Assembly (NCBI RefSeq): GCF_000720325.1
Contig: NZ_JOJM01000008.1
Span: 1 to 64,000 of the forward strand
DNA from: Streptomyces sp. NRRL B-1347
GTDB taxonomy: Bacteria > Actinomycetota > Actinomycetes > Streptomycetales > Streptomycetaceae
DNA: 64,000 bases
Direction: 5' to 3'
Part shown: positions 41,636-49,609 of the stretch, piece by piece
How the letters are laid out: every line of letters starts with the position of its first letter
Numbering within the stretch: position 1 is the stretch's first letter
Notes under the pieces: model-generated
Seen by the model: the letters and a program-made list of their open reading frames with translations, nothing else
Databases searched by the model: none
Told to the model about the DNA's origin: nothing
Made by a program: the position numbers and the translations under genes

Positions 41636-42754
41636 GTGACTGCCGTAGCAACCACCGGGGTGTGGGGCCGCACCGAGCAGCAGGACTTCCGCAGCCGGGT
41701 CCGCGGCACGCTGCTCGCGGCCGCCGTCGGGGATGCCCTCGGGGCGCCCGTGGACGGCGCGGACCTGGCGGAGATCCGGGCCGCGCACGGCACCGAAGGG
41801 CTCACCGAACTCGCGCCCGCGCACGGCAGACGCGGCGCCGTCACCGCCGTCACGCAGCTGTCGCTCTTCACCGTGGACGGCCTGATACGGGCCCAGGTGC
41901 GGCGCGACACGGGCGCCTGGCACCCGCCGACCGATCTGCACCGGGCCTATCTGCGGTGGGCCGTCACCCAGCGCGACTGGGGGCCCGACGAGCGGCGCAA
42001 GGAGGACGGCTGGCTGGCCCGCGAGGAGTGGCTGTACTCGCGCCGCGCGCCCGCCCGCGCCTGCCTCACCGGGCTCGCCGACGAGCGCATGGGCACCCTC
42101 GACGTGCCCAAGAACCCGGGCGAGCGCGGCGCCGAGGCCGCCGCCAGGTCCGCGGCCTTCGGACTGCTCGTGGGGTGGGAGCCGCAGCTCGTGCTCCAGC
42201 TCGCCGTGGAGTGCGCCGTGCAGACGCACGGGCACCCGCACGCCTACCTCGCCGCGGGCGCCCACGCCGTCCTCGTGCACGGGCTCGCCCGCGGCGAGTC
42301 CCTCGACGGGGCCGTGCAGCGCGCCCTTTCGCTGCTCGCCGCGCGGCCGGGCCACCAGGCCGTCACCGACGGGCTCCGGCACGCGCTCGGCGCCGTACGG
42401 CAGGGCATGCCGAACGCGGCCCGCGTCGAGGAGCTGATCGGCGAAGGTGACGCGGAGGGCGTGCTGTCCGCCGCCGTGTACTGCGCCCTGGTCGGCGAGG
42501 ACGTCCGCCACGGACTGCGCCTCGCCGTCAACCACGGCGCGTCCTCCACGGCGGCGGGCGCGCTGTGCGGGGCGCTGCTCGGCGCCCTCCACGGCGAGAC
42601 CGCCCTGCCGCCCGGCTGGCTCACCGAGCTCGAGGGCCGCGCCACCGTCCTGGAACTCGCGGACGACTTCGCCATGGAGATGACCCAGGGCCCGGCCCTG
42701 CACAGCCCGGCGGGCGCGGCACCGGGCTGGCTGGCGAGATATCCGAGGGCTTGA
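41636..42754 (+). CDS. Degenerate ADP-ribosylglycohydrolase family protein
   Basis: A 372-residue protein of the ADP-ribosylglycohydrolase fold, recognisable from GTLLAAAVGDALGAPVDG at residues 25-42. The metal-binding motifs are lost. The TDDT element appears as VTAVTQLSLF near residue 72, and the GDSDS element appears as NHGASSTAAGALCGALLGALHG near residue 300. Without these Asp residues the dinuclear magnesium site cannot form, so glycohydrolase activity is unlikely; ADP-ribose binding or another role is possible. The GTG start has GGGGG upstream. A Streptomyces intergenic repeat begins right after the stop. Confidence 0.82.
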   Translation: MTAVATTGVWGRTEQQDFRSRVRGTLLAAAVGDALGAPVDGADLAEIRAAHGTEGLTELAPAHGRRGAVTAVTQLSLFTVDGLIRAQVRRDTGAWHPPTDLHRAYLRWAVTQRDWGPDERRKEDGWLAREEWLYSRRAPARACLTGLADERMGTLDVPKNPGERGAEAAARSAAFGLLVGWEPQLVLQLAVECAVQTHGHPHAYLAAGAHAVLVHGLARGESLDGAVQRALSLLAARPGHQAVTDGLRHALGAVRQGMPNAARVEELIGEGDAEGVLSAAVYCALVGEDVRHGLRLAVNHGASSTAAGALCGALLGALHGETALPPGWLTELEGRATVLELADDFAMEMTQGPALHSPAGAAPGWLARYPRA

Positions 42755-42756
42755 CC

Positions 42757-42840
42757 GGAGCGCCCCAAAGGGGCGCGGGGCCCTGTCGATTTGCGGCTCC
42801 GCCGCGCGGGCGCGACCAGCCAAGACGAATCCGCAGGCGA
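42757..42840. repeat. Streptomyces-type intergenic repeat with hairpin
   Basis: It begins with the perfect hairpin GCGCCCC-AAA-GGGGCGC (42760-42776), followed by GATTTGCGGCTCCGCCGCG and CGCGACCAGCCAAGACGAA. I recognise this as a multi-copy Streptomyces intergenic element. It serves as a likely terminator for the 41636 gene and abuts the truncated end of the pseudogene at 42836. Confidence 0.65.
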
Positions 42841-43120
42841 AGAGGAGGAAGGCCCGGCGCAGCGCCCGCGCGTACCCGGCGCCGCCCGCCACGAGCAGCG
42901 TGTCCAGCGGCCCGGCGACCTCCTCCAGGCTCCGCCCGGCGCCGAGGGCTATCCCGGCGCTGCTGCGCGCGGGGGCGCGGCCGACGGTCCCCAGCTCGAT
43001 CTCGTACGGCGGATCCGCCCCGTACCGGTTCGCGATGTCCAACGCCCCGCTGGGACAGGCGACATCGAGGATCTGGGTGTCGTCGTACGCAACGATCAGC
43101 ACACGCCGTGCGGTCTGCAT
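42836..43120 (-). pseudogene. Truncated GlxA-type (DJ-1/PfpI + AraC) regulator
   Basis: On the minus strand from 43120 the first 86 codons encode the N-terminus of a GlxA-family regulator: VLIVAYDDTQILDVACPSGALDI, then YEIELGTVGRAP, LEEVAGPLDTLLVAGG and AGYARAL. Similarity then stops and the reading frame runs into the intergenic repeat. The rest of the DJ-1 domain, its nucleophile Cys region and the whole AraC domain are missing. This is a deletion remnant rather than a functional gene. Confidence 0.7.
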
Positions 43121-43150
43121 GGGGGCATCCCACCACGGCGCCCGCGAGGG

Positions 43151-44719
43151 CTACGGCACCGGCTTCGAGGGGGTGGGCTCCTCCGCCTGGCCCGGCAGGG
43201 GGAGGGCCGCGGCGGCGGAGCCGTCGTCGTCCGTGTTGATGCGCTCGATGAGCGCGTCGCGCTCCGGCGTGTCCTCCGGCTTCGCCCAGCCGATGACGAC
43301 GTACAGGACCAGGGACACCGCCAGCGGTATGGACACCTGGTACTGGAGGGGCACGCCGCCGTCGACGTTCCAGTGGACGGGGTAGTTGACCAGCCAGAAG
43401 GCGAGCAGCCCGGCGGCCCAGCTGGTGAGCGCGGCGGTGGGTCCCGAGCGGCGGAAGGTGCGCAGCAGGCCGAGCATCATCGGGATGGCGATGGGGCCCA
43501 TGAGGCCTGCGACCCACTTGATGACGACGGTGATGATGTCGTTGAAGGTGGGGGAGTTGACCTGGGTGGCCACCGCCATGGACAGACCGAGGAAGACGAC
43601 CGTGGTCAGCCGGGCCGCGACGAGTCCGGCGTGGTCGGTCCACTGCCGGGCCTTCCTGGACAGGACGGGCGCCACGTCCCGGGTGAAGACGGCCGCGATG
43701 GCGTTGGCGTCGGAGGAGCACATGGCCATCGTGTGGGAGAAGAAGCCGACGATGACCAGGCCCAACAGGCCGTGCGGAAGCAGCTGTTCGGTCATCAGGG
43801 CGTACGAGTCCGACCCGTCGGGCTTCTTCGCGTCGACGAGGAGCGGCGACATCCACATGGGGAAGAACAGGACCAGCGGCCACACCAGCCACAGCACGGC
43901 GGACAGCTTCGCGGACCGCGAGGCTTCGCGGGCGTTGGCCGTGGCCATGTACCGCTGGGCCTGGTTGAGCATGCCGCCGTTGTACTCGAAGAGCTTGATG
44001 AAGAGGAAGGCGAGCAGGAACACCGTGCCGTAGGGGCCGATCAGCGGCTTCTCGTGGCCGTCGAGCTCGGGGCGGTCCCACACGCCGAAGAAGCCGCCGT
44101 AGTCGCCGAGCTCCACGACCACGGCCACGAACATCGCGATCCCGGCGAGCAGCTGGATGACGAACTGGCCCAGCTCGGTCAGGGCGTCCGCCCACAGGCC
44201 GCCGATGGTGCAGTACACGGCGGTGACGGCGCCGGTGATGAGGATGCCCTGGTTCAGGGAGACCCCGGTGAACACGGACAGGAGCGTCGCGATCGCCGCC
44301 CACTTCGCGCCCACGTCCACGATCTTCAGGAGCATGCCGGACCAGGCGAGCGCCTGCTGGGTCGGCAGGTCGTAGCGGTTCTTCAGGTACTCCAGCGGGG
44401 ACGCCACGTGCAGGCGCGAGCGCAGCCGGTTGATGCGCGGCGCGAAGAGCCGGGAGCCGATCGCGATGCCGAGCGCGATGGGGAAGGACCAGGTGACGAA
44501 GGACGTGACGCCGTACGTGTAGGCGATGCCGGCGTAGCCGGTGAACATCACCGCGCTGTAGCCGGACATGTGGTGCGAGATGCCGGACAGCCACCACGGC
44601 ATCTTGCCGCCTGCGGTGAAGAAGTCGCTGACGTTGTCCACGCGCTTGTGGGACCAGACGCCGATCGCGACCATCACGCCGAAGTAGCCGATGAGCACGG
44701 CCCAGTCGAGTCCGTTCAT
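43151..44719 (-). CDS. Sodium:solute symporter (SSS family)
   Basis: A 522-residue polytopic membrane protein with about 13 predicted segments, starting GLDWAVLIGYFGVMVAIGVW. Features: FFTAGGKMPWWLSGISHHMSGYSAVMFTG, the TM1-2 region typical of SSS carriers, then PLEYLKNRYDLPTQ and GGLWADALTELGQF. A cytoplasmic Asp/Glu-rich tail follows. It imports a small solute with Na+; related carriers move sugars, proline, pantothenate or carboxylates, and the substrate cannot be read here. The GlxA pseudogene lies 30 bp after its stop. Confidence 0.87.
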   Translation of the reverse strand: MNGLDWAVLIGYFGVMVAIGVWSHKRVDNVSDFFTAGGKMPWWLSGISHHMSGYSAVMFTGYAGIAYTYGVTSFVTWSFPIALGIAIGSRLFAPRINRLRSRLHVASPLEYLKNRYDLPTQQALAWSGMLLKIVDVGAKWAAIATLLSVFTGVSLNQGILITGAVTAVYCTIGGLWADALTELGQFVIQLLAGIAMFVAVVVELGDYGGFFGVWDRPELDGHEKPLIGPYGTVFLLAFLFIKLFEYNGGMLNQAQRYMATANAREASRSAKLSAVLWLVWPLVLFFPMWMSPLLVDAKKPDGSDSYALMTEQLLPHGLLGLVIVGFFSHTMAMCSSDANAIAAVFTRDVAPVLSRKARQWTDHAGLVAARLTTVVFLGLSMAVATQVNSPTFNDIITVVIKWVAGLMGPIAIPMMLGLLRTFRRSGPTAALTSWAAGLLAFWLVNYPVHWNVDGGVPLQYQVSIPLAVSLVLYVVIGWAKPEDTPERDALIERINTDDDGSAAAALPLPGQAEEPTPSKPVP

Positions 44720-44930
44720 ATCCCCCTCCCGGGGTCCGCCTTGTGAACTCGGTCAACTCCGCTGATCTGGTGGGAACTTCACCCGTGCGGCGCGGGAACG
44801 GCCGGGAAGGGCCCGCTCATCGTCGGTTCGGCCGCGCGGCGCGGACAACCGGCCGCACAGTCAAGAGGAAGTAAAATCGTTCGAGTTGGCGATTCTGGTT
44901 CATGTACGTGATCGCCCAGAAAGGAGAGAA

Positions 44931-44953
44931 CCCCCGGCGGCGGGCCGGGGGTC
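44931..44953 (-). terminator. Hairpin terminator for the SDR gene
   Basis: ACCCCCGG (44931-44938) pairs with CCGGGGGT (44946-44953). On the minus strand, downstream of the SDR stop, it is followed by a pyrimidine-rich TCTCTCCTTTC tail, a good intrinsic-terminator shape. The rest of 44720-44982 (about 260 bp) has only AT-rich promoter-like sequence near 44860-44900. Confidence 0.7.
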
Positions 44954-44982
44954 GGGGGTGGTCCGGGGCGGGTCCTGGCGCC

Positions 44983-45768
44983 TCAGCGCATCAGCTCTCC
45001 CGCGTTCACCAGCAGCGACTGTCCGGTGATGGCCCGCGCCCGGTCCGACGCGAGGAACACGCACGCCTGCGCCACGTCCCCGTCGGTGGCCAGGTCGGGC
45101 AGCGCCATGCGCTCGGTGAGCCGCCGCTTCACCTCGGCCTCGGGCACGCCCTCGGCCCGCGCGGTCAGCGTCACGTACGCCGTCACCGGCGGGCCCCACA
45201 TCCAGCCGGGCTGCACGGTGTTGACCCGGATCCGGTGCGGGCCGAGCTCGCGCGCAAGGGAGTACATCGCCGAGGTCAGCGCGCCCTTCGACGCCGCGTA
45301 CGCCGCCTGGCGCACCTGCGAGGGCGCCGCCACCGACGACTGCGTGCCGATGAGGACCACCGAGCCGCCGCGCTCCTTCAGGGCGGGCAGGCAGGCCCGG
45401 GTCATGCGCAGGGAGCCGAGCAGGTTCACGTCCAGGACGTTCGCCCAGGTGGTGAAGTCCGCGTCCTGGAGCCCGCCGAAGTGGCTGTCGAACGCGGCGA
45501 CCTGGACCAGCGCGTCGACGCGGCCGAACCGCTCGACGGCGAGCTCCGCGAGCGCCCCGCACTGCTCCTCGTCGGTGATGTCTGTCGGCCGGTACGCGGT
45601 GCGGGCGCCGTCGGGGTCCACCTCGGCCGCGGACTTGGCGAGGTTCGCCTCCGTGCGCGCGCCGAGCACGGCGTTGCCGCCCTCGGCCACGACGGCCGCG
45701 GCCACCTCGTGGCCGAGCCCGGCGCCGACACCGGAGACGATCACGGTCTTTCCCTGGAGCAGCGGCAT
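44983..45768 (-). CDS. SDR family oxidoreductase under CTGACG-type control
   Basis: A 261-residue short-chain dehydrogenase: SGVGAGLGHE (residues 12-21, variant TGxxxGxG), GARTE at the end of beta-2 for NADP-type binding, QVAAF in place of NNAG near residue 88, catalytic Ser in GTQSSVAAPS, and YAASK near residue 158. It ends NAGELMR. GGGAGG lies 5 nt before the ATG. It is divergent from the unrecognised gene at 45843 with operator site 7 in the 74-bp gap, so it belongs to the same regulon as the catabolic genes at 2.7-15 kb. A ketone or alcohol of that pathway is the likely substrate. Confidence 0.85.
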   Translation of the reverse strand: MPLLQGKTVIVSGVGAGLGHEVAAAVVAEGGNAVLGARTEANLAKSAAEVDPDGARTAYRPTDITDEEQCGALAELAVERFGRVDALVQVAAFDSHFGGLQDADFTTWANVLDVNLLGSLRMTRACLPALKERGGSVVLIGTQSSVAAPSQVRQAAYAASKGALTSAMYSLARELGPHRIRVNTVQPGWMWGPPVTAYVTLTARAEGVPEAEVKRRLTERMALPDLATDGDVAQACVFLASDRARAITGQSLLVNAGELMR

Positions 45769-45795
45769 GCGGGCCTCCCGGCTCTGGCCTTATGT

Positions 45796-45810
45796 CTGAC
45801 GGGGCGTCAG
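45796..45810. promoter_or_regulatory. Operator-like dyad, CTGACG family, site 7
   Basis: CTGACGGGGCGTCAG, a perfect dyad in the 74-bp divergent promoter between the SDR (start 45768) and the gene at 45843 (32 nt to the ATG). It is about 32 kb from the nearest other copy, linking this pair to the catabolic regulon. Confidence 0.7.
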
Positions 45811-45842
45811 AGTATGGGTCCGCGCGGCAGAAGGGGAGAGGC

Positions 45843-46712
45843 ATGGGCGACGACACCCGGTCCGACGGCACCCGGTCCACCGAGGCCCGTGGCGAGGCGT
45901 ACGGCGAGCTCGCCGCGGTCGGCCCGTACGGCGTGCGCCCGGGGCACGCGCTGATCACCATGGTCGAGCCGCACCCGGGGCACGAGTTCGCGTACAACCG
46001 CTGGTACGAGGACGACCACTACTACGCGGGCGCGATGGCGATGCCCTGGATGTACGCGGGGCGGCGCTGGGTGGCGACCCGGGAGCTGCAGCTCCTGCGC
46101 GTGCCCGAGAAGTCGGCGGTCGCGCAGCCGGTGACGGCGGGCTGCTATCTGTCGACGTACTGGATCACCGAGGGGCGCTACGACGAGCACATGAAGTGGA
46201 CCGTCGCCATCAACAAGCGCCTCAACCGCGACGGCCGCGTCCACCAGGCCCGCACGCACGTGTTCACGGCCTTCCAGGACCACGAGGCCACCGTCTACCG
46301 CGACGGCGCCGCCGGACCGCGCGACCTGCACGCCCTGGACCACCCGTACCAGGGACTCGTCCTGGAGGTCATCGACGCCGCGGGCCCCGGGGAGCGCGCG
46401 GAGGTGCTGGAGTGGCTGCGCGCCCGGCACCTGCCCCGGGCGCTCAGGGATTCGCCCGCCGCCATGGTCACGGTCTTCCGCCCCACGCCGCTGCCGGGCG
46501 ACCGGATGACGTACGTGAAGCAGGTCGAGGGCGTGGACACCCGGCTCACGCTGCTGTGGTTCCTGGAGTGCGACCCGCGCGCGTGCTGGGCGGAGCACTT
46601 CGCGGGGCGCGCGGCGGAGGTGTCCGAGGCGAGCCCGGGGCGCGTGGAGCTGCTCGCGCCGTTCGTCCCGACGGTGCCGGGCACGGACCGGTACGTCGAC
46701 CAGCTCCGGTAG
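45843..46712 (+). CDS. Unrecognised protein, possible tandem alpha/beta-barrel (EthD-like)
   Basis: A 289-residue cytosolic protein. Two similar-looking parts, each with a beta-alpha-beta pattern, suggest a dimeric alpha/beta-barrel fold like EthD: HALITMVEPHPGHEFAYNRWYEDDHYYAGAMAMPW near residue 40, and YVKQVEGVDTRLTLLWFLECDPRACWAEHF near residue 225. Acidic and aromatic residues (WYEDDHYY) are notable. I do not recognise the family. GGGAGAGG precedes the ATG at 45843; the earlier in-frame start at 45792 would overlap the operator. Its shared operator with the SDR suggests a catabolic role. Confidence 0.65.
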   Translation: MGDDTRSDGTRSTEARGEAYGELAAVGPYGVRPGHALITMVEPHPGHEFAYNRWYEDDHYYAGAMAMPWMYAGRRWVATRELQLLRVPEKSAVAQPVTAGCYLSTYWITEGRYDEHMKWTVAINKRLNRDGRVHQARTHVFTAFQDHEATVYRDGAAGPRDLHALDHPYQGLVLEVIDAAGPGERAEVLEWLRARHLPRALRDSPAAMVTVFRPTPLPGDRMTYVKQVEGVDTRLTLLWFLECDPRACWAEHFAGRAAEVSEASPGRVELLAPFVPTVPGTDRYVDQLR

Positions 46713-46818
46713 CGCCGGGGCAAGGCCGAGCCCCCTCGGCCGGGACGGCGGACCAGTCGAGAGGGCTCTGCGGGTGGAGCTATGCGGTTGTCTCTGCGGT
46801 TGCCTTCACTGGCACGTA

Positions 46819-47028
46819 TCACCCGAGGTCGTGGGACCCTTCGCGCACCTCGGTCACGAAGGCGTTCCACGAGTCGGCGGGGAAGGCGAGGACCGGGCCG
46901 CCCGTCACCTTGGAGTCCCGCACGGAGATCGCGTGCAGAACGGGGGACTTGACCTCGACGCACGCGCCGTTACCCGTGGAGTAGGACGACTTGGTCCACG
47001 AGGGCGACGCGCCTTGCTGGATTGCCAT
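46819..47028 (-). CDS. DUF397 domain small protein, module 3
   Basis: A 69-residue single-unit DUF397 protein: SWTKSSYSTGNGACVEVKSP, then ISVRDSKVTGGPVLAFPADSWNAFV. This is the typical length and pattern. The ATG at 47028 has GGAG 6 nt upstream. It is the partner of the XRE gene at 47294, which lies upstream in the same orientation, with a 265-bp gap that holds an inverted repeat. Confidence 0.87.
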   Translation of the reverse strand: MAIQQGASPSWTKSSYSTGNGACVEVKSPVLHAISVRDSKVTGGPVLAFPADSWNAFVTEVREGSHDLG

Positions 47029-47082
47029 GTTTGCTCCGTTTGTGCAGTTGGTGAATTGCGGTATCCCGCGGGAGAGCGGTAT

Positions 47083-47109
47083 ACGCCAACGCCGTTGCTC
47101 TGTTGGCGT
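47083..47109. promoter_or_regulatory. Inverted repeat ACGCCAAC/GTTGGCGT upstream of DUF397 gene
   Basis: Arms at 47083-47090 and 47102-47109 with an 11-nt centre; a third CGCCAAC copy follows near 47123. It lies 55 nt before the DUF397 start and could be the operator of the neighbouring WhiJ-like regulator. Nothing else is evident in 47029-47293. Confidence 0.5.
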
Positions 47110-47293
47110 GAATGACGCTACTCGCCAACATCGAGTGGCGGATGGTTCGTTCACTCAACCGGATGGCATATTCCAGAGGGGTCTTCCGTCGCGCCGATGC
47201 CAAGGTGTACCGTGCGGCGCTTTTCCGGTCCCGGCGGCCTTCGGCCATAAGTGGACCGTTCGCTTCCGCATATCGGGCGTCGCCGACGTGCCG

Positions 47294-48151
47294 TCAGCGG
47301 GCGTAGTCCTTGGCGATGTCCGCGATCAGCTGCCGCGATTGCTCCACGTTCAGCGCCTGGGCCCGCAAATGCTCGTACATGACGCTGTATTGCTGCACGT
47401 CATTGGCCTTTTCCAGATACAGGTCGCTGGTGACGCCCTCGATGTAGACGACGCTGGAATCCGAAGCGTCCGGGAACTCCAGGATCGCGTACTGGCCATT
47501 CAGGCCGGGATGCGCGCCCATCTCGAACGGGATCACCTGCACCGTCACGTGCGGCAGCTGGGACTGCTCGACCAGGCACTCCAGCTGCTCGCGCATCAGC
47601 GCGCGGTTGCCGACGACGCGGCGCAGGGCGGACTCGTCGAGGACGGTCCACAGGCGCAGCGGATTCTCCGGCGCGGCGATGCGCTCCTGGCGGCGCATGC
47701 GGACCTGGACCCGTTTCTCGATGTCCGTCGGTGTGGTCTCCGGCAGCGCGCCGGTGATCAGCGCCTCCGCGTACGGCCTGGTCTGGAGCAGGCCCGGCAC
47801 GACCTGCGGATCGTAGACGCGCAGGGACGCCGCGTCCGTCTCCAGACCGATGTACACGCTGTACGGGATGTCGCCGAAGGAGTGCCACCAGCCCTGCTGG
47901 CGGGAGTCCTTGGCCATCTGCATCAGCGAGTCGACGATGCGGTGGTCCTCGACCTCGTAGACCCCGCACAGATCGCGGACGTCGCGCTGGCTGATGGAGC
48001 GGCGGCCGTTCTCCAGGCGGCTGATCTTCGACTGCGAGACGAGCAGGCGCTCCGCCACCTCCTCCGCCGTCATGCCCTTGAGCTCACGGAGCCGCCGCAG
48101 CTCCTGGCCGAGCCGGCGACGCCTGACGGTGGGATTGACGTTGGACGCCAC
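47294..48151 (-). CDS. XRE family regulator with DUF5753 (WhiJ-like), module 3
   Basis: A 285-residue regulator. The helix-turn-helix covers about residues 10-65 (LGQELRRLRELKGMTAEEVAERLLVSQSKISRLENGRRSISQRD). DUF5753 includes QVVPGLLQTRPYAEALI near residue 125 and LPHVTVQVIPFEMGAHPGLNGQYAILEF near residue 215. The GTG start at 48151 follows GGAGG and gives the family N-terminus; an upstream start at 48217 adds unsupported residues. It is paired with the DUF397 gene downstream. Confidence 0.88.
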   Translation of the reverse strand: MASNVNPTVRRRRLGQELRRLRELKGMTAEEVAERLLVSQSKISRLENGRRSISQRDVRDLCGVYEVEDHRIVDSLMQMAKDSRQQGWWHSFGDIPYSVYIGLETDAASLRVYDPQVVPGLLQTRPYAEALITGALPETTPTDIEKRVQVRMRRQERIAAPENPLRLWTVLDESALRRVVGNRALMREQLECLVEQSQLPHVTVQVIPFEMGAHPGLNGQYAILEFPDASDSSVVYIEGVTSDLYLEKANDVQQYSVMYEHLRAQALNVEQSRQLIADIAKDYAR

Positions 48152-48617
48152 GGGAAGTGCACCTCCGGCAAATATGCCTCTACATTGCGTGTCTGCTGTG
48201 GAGCAGAGTGCCACCAAGGGGCAACTCGCCGCTGGGAAACAGCAGAACGGCGGTCATGTGGGGGTGCCGACGCCCCGATGGCGTCGCATGTGCTTCTCAA
48301 CAGGCGTGTCACGTGCGGTGGTTGCGGTCGCGCGGGACCCGGGCGCCGGTGCGACCGGCGCCCGGACCCGCACGGCTCAGCGGCTCCCGCGCCGGGTCTC
48401 TCGGGACCGCGGCACGGGGCGCGTCACACGGTGCGGGTGACGCGGCGTGCGGTGGTGCTGCGTGCGGTGGTGCTGCGTGGTGCGGTGCCGTGCGCCGCGG
48501 CCGGTGCGGGCCGCGCGCTCGTGGTGCCGGTACCGATGCCGGTGTCGGCGCCCGTACCGGTCCCGGTGCGTACTGCGGTGCTGCCCGGGGATCGGCTCCC
48601 CGTGCGCGGCCGCTCGT
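48152..48617. other. Intergenic region with short direct repeats
   Basis: 466 bp between the GPP34 gene end and the XRE start, both minus strand. It contains a 15-bp tandem direct repeat TGCGGTGGTGCTGCG at 48448-48477, followed by GGTACCG/GGTGTCGG-type low-complexity sequence to about 48580. Several open frames cross it, but none has a ribosome site or recognisable protein. The XRE promoter should lie at 48155-48250, which is locally less GC-rich. Confidence 0.5.
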
Positions 48618-49388
48618 TCAGTGGGCCACGGCGCGGGCCATGGCTCCCGCACCCCGGCGCGGCTGCATCGGCACCCTGCCGGGGTCCGTCGCCGCCCTCG
48701 CCGTCGTCCGTGCGGGCGGCCGTGCGCCCTGCCCCGCCGTCGCGGGGCTGCGGCGCGGCTGCGCCGCCACGCCGTTCTGGACGTCCATCACGGCGTGCGC
48801 CACGAGGCCGCCCATCGGGTCGTGCCGGATCAGGTCCCGCAGCCGGGAGCGGGACGATCGTCCCTCGTTGCCCGGATACAGGTGCTTGCCGAGGCCGACC
48901 GCGTGGGCCAGCGCGGCGAGCGCCGCGGTCCGCGGGTCCGGCGGTACGCCGGTGCGGATCGCCGAATCGAGCCGGGACCTGATTTCCCGGCTGATCGCCG
49001 TGTCCGTCGCCTGATAGCGAGTCGTCGGCAGCACTCCGCACATCTGGCCCGCCACGGCATGCACCATGCCGCACCGTTCCAGATGCGAAAGGTAGGTCTG
49101 GCGCAGCCCCAGGCGGGGCCCGCCGATCCAGTGGACCGCGCGGACCGGGCTGCCGCGCCTGCGCAGCAGCTCCAGTGCGGAGTCCAGAGTCGGATCTCCC
49201 GTCGGCCGTGGCATCACCACGGCGATACGATCCCCGTCAGGGGCTATCCGTCCGGCCAGCGCCAGCTCCACTAGCTGTGCTCCGGCCAGACCGAGGTCGA
49301 GCGACTGCGGCTGCGCTGTGGTACCCGTGGTCGGGTCCAAAGCGAGCAGCAGAAGCTCCTCCGGAATTGTTCTGCGGCTCCTGCCCAT
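48618..49388 (-). CDS. GPP34 (GOLPH3-like) family phosphoprotein
   Basis: A 256-residue protein of the GPP34 family. The start TIPEELLLLALDPTTG is typical, followed by LGLAGAQLVELALAGRI near residue 32 and IRHDPMGGLVAHAVMDVQNGV near residue 185. The eukaryotic counterpart binds phosphatidylinositol 4-phosphate at the Golgi. Actinobacterial members are numerous and of unknown role; membrane association is possible. The C-terminal 40 residues are a low-complexity Arg/Ala/Pro tail. GGGGAGG precedes the ATG. Confidence 0.88.
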   Translation of the reverse strand: MGRSRRTIPEELLLLALDPTTGTTAQPQSLDLGLAGAQLVELALAGRIAPDGDRIAVVMPRPTGDPTLDSALELLRRRGSPVRAVHWIGGPRLGLRQTYLSHLERCGMVHAVAGQMCGVLPTTRYQATDTAISREIRSRLDSAIRTGVPPDPRTAALAALAHAVGLGKHLYPGNEGRSSRSRLRDLIRHDPMGGLVAHAVMDVQNGVAAQPRRSPATAGQGARPPARTTARAATDPGRVPMQPRRGAGAMARAVAH

Positions 49389-49609
49389 CCATGCCTCCCC
49401 GCGTGGATGAATGACAGGGTGACCCCTCTCACATTGGTCTGTCGAGAGTGCGTGGGCGGTACGTACGGGAACCAGTAGGTATGTCGTTCTCGTCTACCAC
49501 GGGGGTTAAGCCCTCACACAGGACACTGGTACATGGTTCGGACAGTGGGTCCGGGCCCCCGGTCGGTGTGGCGAAGCACGGCGAGTACGGCGAGTACGAG
49601 GAGGAATCG

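Noticed and set aside
48377..48652. 91-codon minus-strand frame in the GPP34/XRE gap
   Set aside because: Made of His/Arg-rich low-complexity translation of short direct repeats, overlaps the GPP34 gene end, and has no start signal.
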